From NCBI GenBank assembly GCA_026394095.1, contig JAPKYY010000243.1, positions 2,759-9,328 of the forward strand: 6,570 nt of DNA, given 5' to 3'. Positions 1 through 5,460 of this stretch are shown piece by piece. The first letter of the stretch is position 1. Each line of letters starts with the position of its first letter. Position numbers and translations under genes: made by a program. Origin of the DNA: Acidobacteriota bacterium (GTDB taxonomy: Bacteria > Acidobacteriota > Terriglobia > Bryobacterales > Bryobacteraceae). The notes under the pieces were generated by a model. The model did no database searches and was not told where the DNA came from. It saw only the letters and a program-made list of their open reading frames with translations.

Positions 1-1686
1 GGCGCGGCGGGCAAGCTTGACTACTTCCCCATAGCCCACGGCCTCGGCCAGCTTCACGGTGGGAATGTTCAAGCTCTTCATCAGCGCAGTTCGCAGGCTC
101 ACAGCGCCATAATACTTTTCTCCGAAATTCCCTGGCTCATAGCTTCGTCCGTCGTAGTAAAAGGTGGTTGGCTCGTCCATCAACATGCTTGTCGGAGTAA
201 ACACCTTCTCGCTATCGAACAGCGCAGTGTTCAATGCCGCAGCAAAAACCAGTGGCTTGAAGATGGATCCAGGTTGCCGTTTCGCCATGGCGCGGTTCAA
301 CTGCGATAAGCCATAATTGCGGCCGCCCACCAGCGCTTTGATCTCACCGGTTCGAGGATCAAGCACAACCACTGCGGCCTGCACCTCCGGCACCTTGCCG
401 TCTTTTTCTTTCTTGTGCTTCTTTGCGATCGCTTCATCCACTTCCTTCAACCCGATACGCATCGCATCAGCAGCGTCGCGCTGCAGATCAACATCAAGCG
501 AGGTAAAGATCCGGTAGCCCCCGTCCTGAAAGTCCATCGCCGGAAACTTCTGCTGCAAAGTATCGTTCACAAGGTCGACGAAATACGAAGAATCCGCAGC
601 ATCCCCGTTTCCGCGAACCGCCTTCACCTCAACGGCCCGGGCCTGCGCCAGTTGATCGTCCTTGATGTAATTGTTGTCCCGCATCAAACGCAACACAATG
701 TTGCGGCGGTTCTTGGCTTTCTCCGGATAAATAAAGGGGTTGGTCGCGCTGGGCCGTTGAATCAGACCCGCCAGAAGCGCCGCCTCAGGCAACGTCAGAT
801 CGCGTACGTCCTTGCCCAGGTAAGCCTGTGCTGCCTCGCCAAATCCAAATATATTGAAGCCCCCGCGCCAACCCAGTGGAACGTAGTTCGCGTAGTATTC
901 GAAAATCTGTTCCTTGCTCAGCTTTTGCTCAAGAATGAGTGTGTAAACCACTTCGTTTAGCTTGCGAGTCCAGGTTTTCTCCATGCTGAGAAAGAAGCCG
1001 CGTGCCAACTGCATACTGATCGTAGATGCACCCTCGGCATGACGGCCAGTCGAGACGTCCACCATCACAGCTTTGACGATTCGAATCGGATCAAATCCCG
1101 CGTGACTGAAGAATCTCTTGTCTTCAACACTGACAACGGCTTCTACCAATTGCTTCGGCAGGTCCTCATAACGGGTCATCCGGCGCTTGGCTCGGGAACG
1201 GTCAAAGATGTTGGTTACCAGTTCCGGCTCAAGCTGGTACTGATTGCGAACCGAGTTGTCGGCCAGCGAAACAATTTGTGAAATACGGCCATCTGCAATC
1301 CGGATCAATCCGCCATCGCGGGCGAAGTAGGATTCCGGCCCTGGATAAATTTCGATAGAGTCCCCGCGCAGTACATAATGCCCGACAGGATTGCCGCTAG
1401 CCTCGCTATAGCCGCTTCTGCGCAACTGCCCGACAAGTTCTTCACGGTCCAGAGGATCTCCGAGAGACAACAGATGCGGAGCCGCAAAAATCCTTGAAGC
1501 ATTTCGAAATGGTCCAATCGCGAGCTTTTCATCGATCTCACGGGAGTACTTGCTGTAGACAAAGCCGAATAGCAGAATACTGGCGATGAACAAAAAAGCC
1601 AACCCGGCAAGAACAATTCTGCCAACTGGGCTGATAAAGATTCGCACCCAAAAGGCGCGGGCGGGGATTTGAAGTCGAATTGCCAC
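1..1686 (-). CDS. Class A penicillin-binding protein (PBP1b-like), C-terminus cut off by window edge
   Basis: Bifunctional peptidoglycan synthase, anchored in the inner membrane with its catalytic domains in the periplasm; it polymerises lipid II and cross-links the stem peptides. Numbering from the GTG at 1686, 562 residues are visible. A cytoplasmic tail and one membrane anchor (about 22-44) are followed by a UB2H-like region (about 65-160) as in E. coli PBP1b. The GT51 glycosyltransferase follows: EDKRFFSHAG (catalytic Glu188), GASTISMQLAR (219-229), RKLNE (241-245, second key Glu) and the GFGEAAQAYLGK segment (281-292). The transpeptidase begins near 435, with the SxxK active site SIFK (Ser474, Lys477) and SLN (538-540). 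The KTG motif and perhaps 200 more residues lie outside the window. The start is uncertain: the frame has no ATG before residue 170, and GTG at 1740 or about 1647 are alternatives. None has a clear ribosome binding site. The gene diverges from the permease pair. Confidence 0.93.
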   Translation of the reverse strand, partial: MAIRLQIPARAFWVRIFISPVGRIVLAGLAFLFIASILLFGFVYSKYSREIDEKLAIGPFRNASRIFAAPHLLSLGDPLDREELVGQLRRSGYSEASGNPVGHYVLRGDSIEIYPGPESYFARDGGLIRIADGRISQIVSLADNSVRNQYQLEPELVTNIFDRSRAKRRMTRYEDLPKQLVEAVVSVEDKRFFSHAGFDPIRIVKAVMVDVSTGRHAEGASTISMQLARGFFLSMEKTWTRKLNEVVYTLILEQKLSKEQIFEYYANYVPLGWRGGFNIFGFGEAAQAYLGKDVRDLTLPEAALLAGLIQRPSATNPFIYPEKAKNRRNIVLRLMRDNNYIKDDQLAQARAVEVKAVRGNGDAADSSYFVDLVNDTLQQKFPAMDFQDGGYRIFTSLDVDLQRDAADAMRIGLKEVDEAIAKKHKKEKDGKVPEVQAAVVVLDPRTGEIKALVGGRNYGLSQLNRAMAKRQPGSIFKPLVFAAALNTALFDSEKVFTPTSMLMDEPTTFYYDGRSYEPGNFGEKYYGAVSLRTALMKSLNIPTVKLAEAVGYGEVVKLARRA

Positions 1687-1759
1687 GGATATTGTTTCGG
1701 ACGCCTTTATTTTTGCATGACCCTGAGGCCTAGCGTGCACATGAGAAACTGTAAGTCTT
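1687..1759. promoter_or_regulatory. Divergent intergenic region between the PBP gene and the permease pair
   Basis: These 73 bases separate two divergently transcribed genes, so promoters for both should lie here or just inside the neighbouring coding ends. I do not see a convincing -35/-10 pair on either strand. The ribosome binding site for the plus-strand gene is weak: GAGAAA at 1743-1748, rather far from the ATG at 1760. An out-of-frame ATG for the minus strand sits at 1718-1716 (see findings). Confidence 0.35.
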
Positions 1760-3139
1760 ATGACGGATGAAAAAGTGGATCCGCTACAATCCTTTCTGCG
1801 GACTTGCCGGGTTCTGATTCCAGCTCTTTCACTGCTGCTCGTTGTTCTCCAGTGGTGGCAGACGGCCCAGCTAATGGATGAGGCAAACTCGGCCAACCAG
1901 ACAATGCGACAAATCTGGAGCAACCACCCACCAGCTTTCCCGCTCGATACCCTTACCTCGGCTGTTTATTTCCCAACCGCAGTGTCCCCAATCGCTGCTT
2001 TCGACGCAGGCGAAGGTCCATGGCAGGCCCAGTCGGTTTGGATGCAGTTGGCCAGATCCGCCCGGGCACAAGACCAATTGGGATACGATGTTTTCCCCGC
2101 GGGCAGACAGATCGGTCTAAATCCTGCGATGTTCTGCCAGATCATGATTCCGTGTCTGGCTCTGCTCCTCGGCTGGCAGCAAGTCAGAAAGTCGCGCTCG
2201 CTCAATCTCCAGTCCTGGGCCAGCCTTCAAACATCCCTGATCGAATTCGCAGGCCCCACAATTGCACTCTCGTGCCTGCTCACTGCCGCACTCCAGCGCC
2301 AGAGTCTTGGCCTCGAAGGAGCGATCCGGCTCATGCTCATCCTCGGTGTTTACATCCTTTACTCCCTTGCCGCTGGCACCATCTGCTGGCTGGTCTATCA
2401 ACGCTCTACAAGCCTGACTCGCTCAACGGGTTTGCTGGTGCTCTTCTGGCTCTTCAATTTCAGCCTCGCCAGACCCTTCACAATCAACCTTGCTGCTGCG
2501 GTTTTCCCCTTGCCAAGCCTTGATTCATTTGCAAAAAAACTCGAATTCGAATCTCAAAACGGCTACAACGGAGTAGATCCAAGGGCCGACCGTCAGCGCC
2601 GATTCTTCAATGAAGCTCTGCGGGATTACAAGGTTTCTTCAGCCGCTGAAATGCCAGTGAATATTTCAGCCATCATTCTCCAGAAGGAAGAACGATATCA
2701 ACGTGAAGTTGCACATCGCCTTCGGGGGGACCTTGATGAAATCTTCCACCGTCAGGAGCGACTCGAGCAAGCACTGTCAATCTTTGCTCCGCTTGTCGCC
2801 ATTCAGATTGGTTCAAGCGCAATCTCAGCGACAGACTTCGCCAGCGAACGCTGGCAACTGGAGCAGGCAACCGCTTTCTGGGACAAAGCCGTCAAGCGAA
2901 TCTACGATGACATCATCACTTCCAGCGGACCAGAAGCGGAAAAAGTTCTGCGAGGTGCAGACTACTGGCGCCAAATTCCTTTGATTGAGTTGCAGATCCC
3001 GTCTCCCATCCTCGCCCTGAACAATTGCCTTTTCCCTGCTCTCGGGCTGGGCCTGATTACCAGCTTCGGCATGGTAGTCGCCATGCGATCAGCAAAAATT
3101 GAAGTTCCACAAGAAACCAATGAGGAAGCCACCTTATGA
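1760..3139 (+). CDS. ABC-2 type permease-like membrane protein, diverged DUF3526 relative
   Basis: A 459-residue integral membrane protein, probably one half of a two-permease ABC-2 transporter; substrate unknown. Hydrophobic stretches suggest six membrane segments: about 17-33, 121-139, 159-178, 187-212, 222-245 and 417-441. One hydrophilic loop of about 85 residues lies after the first segment, and a large charged domain (about 250-415, partly helical) sits between the fifth and sixth. This is the plan of the ABC-2 permeases annotated as DUF3526. Within the large domain, residues 344-379 align without gaps to 338-373 of the next protein (shared P, Q, G, T, AxAF and a K), so the two are likely paralogues. 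Here the usual AGT-type signature is altered to SATDF (356-360), so family assignment is less certain than for its partner. The ATG at 1760 fits the hydrophobicity profile, but the ribosome binding site is weak. No ATPase gene is adjacent. Confidence 0.8.
   Translation: MTDEKVDPLQSFLRTCRVLIPALSLLLVVLQWWQTAQLMDEANSANQTMRQIWSNHPPAFPLDTLTSAVYFPTAVSPIAAFDAGEGPWQAQSVWMQLARSARAQDQLGYDVFPAGRQIGLNPAMFCQIMIPCLALLLGWQQVRKSRSLNLQSWASLQTSLIEFAGPTIALSCLLTAALQRQSLGLEGAIRLMLILGVYILYSLAAGTICWLVYQRSTSLTRSTGLLVLFWLFNFSLARPFTINLAAAVFPLPSLDSFAKKLEFESQNGYNGVDPRADRQRRFFNEALRDYKVSSAAEMPVNISAIILQKEERYQREVAHRLRGDLDEIFHRQERLEQALSIFAPLVAIQIGSSAISATDFASERWQLEQATAFWDKAVKRIYDDIITSSGPEAEKVLRGADYWRQIPLIELQIPSPILALNNCLFPALGLGLITSFGMVVAMRSAKIEVPQETNEEATL
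3122..3126 (+). promoter_or_regulatory. Ribosome binding site of the second permease gene
   Basis: GAGGA lies nine bases before the ATG at 3136, inside the last codons of the upstream gene. It fixes the start of the second gene and, with the ATGA overlap at 3136-3139, suggests coupled translation of the two permeases. Confidence 0.75.
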
Positions 3140-4470
3140 ATTTCAATTGGCAACGCGCTATTCTCCAAATCACCCTTGGAATCGGCGTAACCCTGATTTT
3201 GCTATTTGCCTCGGCTACAACTTCCAGAGTCCACGAGCAGGAGAGGAAAATTCATGCGGGCGCCACTCGCGAGCCCCAATCTGCCGATCCCGCCTCCAGT
3301 TTCTTTGAAATCGTTCTCGAGTCCTCACCAATCGGCCAACTCAGCGCGGGCTTTACCGGCATTGCCCCCTCTATGCATTTGATTCGTCTGGACGCGACTC
3401 GGCCCTTATCCAACATCGACCCTATCGAGAATCCTGCCCGTCGCAGATTTGGGCGTATCGATTTCAGCTTTGCATTCCTCGTCTTTCTGCCCATTGCCCT
3501 GATTCCGCTTTGCTACATGATTTATAGAAAGTGCATGGCTCGGGGCGACGCTGACAAGCTTTCCTCAGGCAGAACAAAACTCTCAGACTTCATCATCGAG
3601 AGGATTCTGCTTCCCATCCTTGGTTCTGGTGGCCTTGTATTCCTCGTTACCATCGCTTGCTTTTATTCCAGCGGGCTCCGCTTGAACGACAATGAACTTC
3701 TGGCGCGACTCTCACTCTGGAGCCTGCTTACCGCTCTCTACCTGATCTGCTGGATGCTGCTCTTCGCTTTTTTGCTCGTCCGTTCCGCTACCTTTGCATC
3801 AGCCACAATTCAATACGCAGCAATTTTCTTGCTCGTTGTTTTTGTAATCCCACAGTTCATCCAAAGCATTGAGTTGGCCATTGAACGCCCCAAAGGCCGC
3901 CTGCCTTTGATTGTCGAGAGGCGAAAACTCACGGCTGAAGTTAAGGCCGATGACAAGGATGGGATTGATCGCTTTCTTACCCGCCAGGGATTTGCCCCGC
4001 TCAATTGGTCCGAACCGTTAACCAAGGCTCAATCCGTTGCGCTCCTGAACCTTCGCATCGAAGAGAAAATCGCCCCGAAATTGAAGGAATTTGAAGACAA
4101 CGTTCGCAAGCTGGACGAGATGGCCATCATCGGCTCCTGGATCTCGCCCTACACCATCGCCCAATTCGGAGTTGATGATTTGGCAGGTACAGGCCTCTCC
4201 CGCTACTCTTCTTTCCGTACCGAAGCGATTGCTTTCCACGAGCGATGGCGCAAATATGCCTTGGGCTTCATCGCCAAACGGCAGATCCTCGACTATGACT
4301 CGCTCCGGAATGCACCGAAATTCAAGTCTGCGGGAGAAGACTCGGGCCAGGTCTTTCTCATGGGCGGCCTTCGTTGCCTCTACTTCATAGTGCTTGCCCT
4401 AATGCTCACCATTGGAATCAGCAGGGAGTTGAAGAAAATCCTCCCCAGACGCAAAAAAGCTGCCCGCTAG
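3136..4470 (+). CDS. ABC-2 type permease with DUF3526-like domain
   Basis: A 444-residue integral membrane protein, probably the second half of a heteromeric ABC-2 type transporter permease in the inner membrane. Likely membrane segments are about 7-27, 110-130, 155-177, 190-215, 224-241 and 409-428. A loop of about 80 residues follows the first, and a large charged extracytoplasmic domain (242-407) precedes the last. Residues 337-372 contain the stretch SPYTIAQFGVDDLAGTGLSR followed by YSSF and AFHERW, which matches my recollection of DUF3526 permeases (SPA..Q..L..LAGTG..R...F). The C-terminus is strongly basic (KKILPRRKKAAR), consistent with a cytoplasmic end. It overlaps the preceding gene by four bases (ATGA) and has a good ribosome binding site, so both are almost certainly one operon. 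Its stop codon lies in the loop of the terminator hairpin. The substrate is not evident, and no ATP-binding protein is encoded on either side. Confidence 0.85.
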   Translation: MNFNWQRAILQITLGIGVTLILLFASATTSRVHEQERKIHAGATREPQSADPASSFFEIVLESSPIGQLSAGFTGIAPSMHLIRLDATRPLSNIDPIENPARRRFGRIDFSFAFLVFLPIALIPLCYMIYRKCMARGDADKLSSGRTKLSDFIIERILLPILGSGGLVFLVTIACFYSSGLRLNDNELLARLSLWSLLTALYLICWMLLFAFLLVRSATFASATIQYAAIFLLVVFVIPQFIQSIELAIERPKGRLPLIVERRKLTAEVKADDKDGIDRFLTRQGFAPLNWSEPLTKAQSVALLNLRIEEKIAPKLKEFEDNVRKLDEMAIIGSWISPYTIAQFGVDDLAGTGLSRYSSFRTEAIAFHERWRKYALGFIAKRQILDYDSLRNAPKFKSAGEDSGQVFLMGGLRCLYFIVLALMLTIGISRELKKILPRRKKAAR

Positions 4471-4481
4471 GGGCAGCTTTT
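4455..4481. terminator. Bidirectional rho-independent terminator
   Basis: An 11-bp perfect stem (AAAAGCTGCCC at 4455-4465 paired with GGGCAGCTTTT at 4471-4481) closes a 5-base loop, GCTAG. The stem has a GC-rich upper half, and the tract is T-rich downstream on both strands (TTTT on plus, TTTTTT on minus from 4458 to 4453). It should stop transcription of the permease pair from the left and of rpmB-rpmG from the right. The TAG in the loop is the stop codon of the second permease. Confidence 0.9.
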
Positions 4482-4504
4482 CAAAAACGTTAAGGCAACA
4501 AGAA

Positions 4505-4660
4505 CTACGAGATCTTGTATTCCTTGTATTCGACGTGCTTGCGAATAACCGGATCAAACTTCTTCTTCAGAAGCTTTTCAGTGGTCTTCTTCGGGTTCTT
4601 CGTGGTCGTGTAATAGTGGCCAGTGCCAGCGGTCGAGACGAGCTTGATATTGATGCGCAT
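4505..4660 (-). CDS. rpmG: 50S ribosomal protein L33, cysteine-free form
   Basis: A 51-residue small basic protein of the large ribosomal subunit, too short to stand out in a simple open reading frame scan. It begins [20 protein letters not shown], continues KNPKKT, and ends with [20 protein letters not shown], the classic L33 pattern (LVSsAGTGhfYtT.KN and KkfDPvvrKHv.Ykeakik). The CxxC pairs that bind zinc in the other L33 form are absent, so this is the zinc-independent type found in E. coli. Length is normal. The ribosome binding site GAGGA (minus strand, 4672-4668) lies seven bases before the ATG. The gene follows rpmB by 28 bases, the order seen in many Gram-negative genomes, and is terminated by the shared hairpin 24 bases after its stop. 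Confidence 0.96.
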   Translation of the reverse strand: MRINIKLVSTAGTGHYYTTTKNPKKTTEKLLKKKFDPVIRKHVEYKEYKIS

Positions 4661-4688
4661 TCTAAATTCCTCTTCTTGCTAGGTTCGG

Positions 4689-4913
4689 CTACTTTTTCTT
4701 AAGCAGCGGGAGCACGGCTTCAATTCCCACCTTATCGATGGTGCGCAGTGCCTTGGCAGACAAGCGAACGCGGATAAAGCGCTTTTCGCTGGCGATCCAC
4801 AAACGCTTCTCGTGAAGATTCGGCTCAAAACGACGCTTAGTCTTATTGTTCGCGTGCGAAACCGTGTGGCCGCTGATGGGCCGCTTGCCGGTTACGGGAC
4901 ATACTTTGGACAT
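4689..4913 (-). CDS. rpmB: 50S ribosomal protein L28
   Basis: A 74-residue basic large-subunit ribosomal protein. The start [20 protein letters not shown] and the following [16 protein letters not shown], then [20 protein letters not shown], match L28 along its whole length (E. coli: SRVCQVTGKRP, ATKRRFLPNLH, RVSAKGMRVIDKKGID). Only one cysteine (Cys5) is present, so this is not the zinc-binding L28 form. The frame stays open upstream to about 5027, but the ATG at 4913 is the right start: it matches the family N-terminus and has GGAG (minus strand, 4925-4922) eight bases ahead. It is the first gene of the rpmB-rpmG unit, driven by the promoter at 5034-5062. Confidence 0.97.
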   Translation of the reverse strand: MSKVCPVTGKRPISGHTVSHANNKTKRRFEPNLHEKRLWIASEKRFIRVRLSAKALRTIDKVGIEAVLPLLKKK

Positions 4914-4962
4914 AACTCTAACTCCAACTTGCGCAACCAGGGGTTTGGTCTTGCCAGAAATT

Positions 4963-4991
4963 GAAACAGCAATCTTGCAATCGGCTGTTTC
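4963..4991 (-). repeat. Inverted repeat in the rpmB leader
   Basis: On the transcribed strand GAAACAGC (4991-4984) and GCTGTTTC (4970-4963) form a perfect 8-bp inverted repeat around a 13-base loop. It lies about midway between the predicted transcription start and the rpmB start codon. There is no U tract after it, so it is not a standard terminator. It may be a structured part of the leader, but 8-bp repeats can occur by chance. Confidence 0.45.
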
Positions 4992-5033
4992 GCAGGAAGG
5001 CGCACAGCGATGCTGTTGCCACCACAATCTCCT

Positions 5034-5062
5034 AGTGTACTGGATTTGCGCCCATTTGGCAA
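5034..5062 (-). promoter_or_regulatory. Sigma70-type promoter for rpmB-rpmG
   Basis: On the minus strand, TTGCCA (5062-5057) and TACACT (5039-5034) are separated by exactly 17 bases, close to the TTGACA/TATAAT consensus. Transcription would start near 5027, giving an untranslated leader of about 114 bases before rpmB. The promoter begins just after the stop codon of the DUF2237 gene, so the ribosomal genes can be transcribed independently of cinA. Confidence 0.72.
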
Positions 5063-5067
5063 ACGCT

Positions 5068-5454
5068 CTAACTCACCATCCCGCCGCTCTTATGCACGGC
5101 ATGGGCGTGAAGCGCCTCAAGCGACACAAATTGCAGTGCATTGTGGTGGGTCGATTCCAGAATCACGTGCGGCGCACAACCCGCCTCAAGCGCTTCTTTC
5201 CACCGCAAGGCACACAAACACCACTGGTCTCCGGCCTTCAGCCCGGGGAACCCCCACTCAGGGTGCGTAGACAGATCATTTCCCTTTGACTTCGAAAATT
5301 CCAGAAAACTATCGGTCATCACGGCACAGATCAAATGCCGTCCTTGATCTTCATCACCCGTCTCGCAGCATCCCGTTCGATAAAAACCAGTCATCGGATC
5401 CGTCGAGCAGGGAATCAGGATTTGACCCAGGATGTTTCGTTGTGGCTTTGGCAT
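5068..5454 (-). CDS. DUF2237 family protein
   Basis: A 128-residue soluble protein without signal peptide or membrane segment. It has the conserved pattern I associate with DUF2237: [19 protein letters not shown] (12-30), then [20 protein letters not shown] (40-59), the segment [20 protein letters not shown] (60-79) and ATH/STH-type residues near 101-103. Length is typical (about 120-130). Cysteines at 16, 29, 30, 43, 79 and 81 are mostly within these blocks and could coordinate metal or act in redox chemistry, but the family has no established function that I know of. The start ATG at 5454 lies six bases after the cinA stop codon, with only a weak purine stretch (AGAGA) before it, so it is probably translated by coupling from cinA. 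The last ~10 residues (HKSGGMVS) look like a nonconserved tail. Confidence 0.9.
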   Translation of the reverse strand: MPKPQRNILGQILIPCSTDPMTGFYRTGCCETGDEDQGRHLICAVMTDSFLEFSKSKGNDLSTHPEWGFPGLKAGDQWCLCALRWKEALEAGCAPHVILESTHHNALQFVSLEALHAHAVHKSGGMVS

Positions 5455-5460
5455 GATTCT

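Noticed and set aside
415..960. Plus-strand open frame of 181 codons
   Set aside because: It lies antisense to the glycosyltransferase and early transpeptidase parts of the PBP gene, whose motifs are unmistakable. The plus-strand translation has no recognisable features.
1305..1625. Minus-strand open frame of 106 codons
   Set aside because: It overlaps the PBP in another frame. The PBP frame here encodes the membrane anchor and UB2H-like region, which continue smoothly into the GT51 motifs.
2020..2523. Plus-strand open frame of 167 codons within the first permease gene
   Set aside because: A shadow frame of the membrane protein, rich in Pro, Arg and Ser with no coherent hydrophobic pattern; the permease frame explains the region.
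2533..2539. Run of seven A bases forming an in-frame A-AAA-AAA slippery heptamer in the first permease
   Set aside because: A -1 shift would give a short tail ending at a TGA about 25 codons on. No clear downstream stimulatory structure is seen, and such runs are common by chance at Lys-Lys codons.
2541..2550. 10-bp palindrome TCGAATTCGA
   Set aside because: It sits inside the permease coding sequence with no second copy or associated site noticed, so chance is the simplest explanation.
4914..5027. 38-codon in-frame N-terminal extension of L28 starting at a TTG
   Set aside because: It would begin at the predicted transcription start, has no ribosome binding site, and is not part of the L28 family. 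The ATG at 4913 fits both family and GGAG spacing.
5044..5064. Imperfect hairpin after the DUF2237 stop codon (TTTGCGCC/GGCAAA with a bulge)
   Set aside because: Too weak for a terminator, without a T tract, and it coincides with the rpmB promoter -35 and spacer.
4846..5289. Plus-strand open frame of 147 codons
   Set aside because: It runs antisense across rpmB, its promoter and the DUF2237 gene, all well supported on the other strand.
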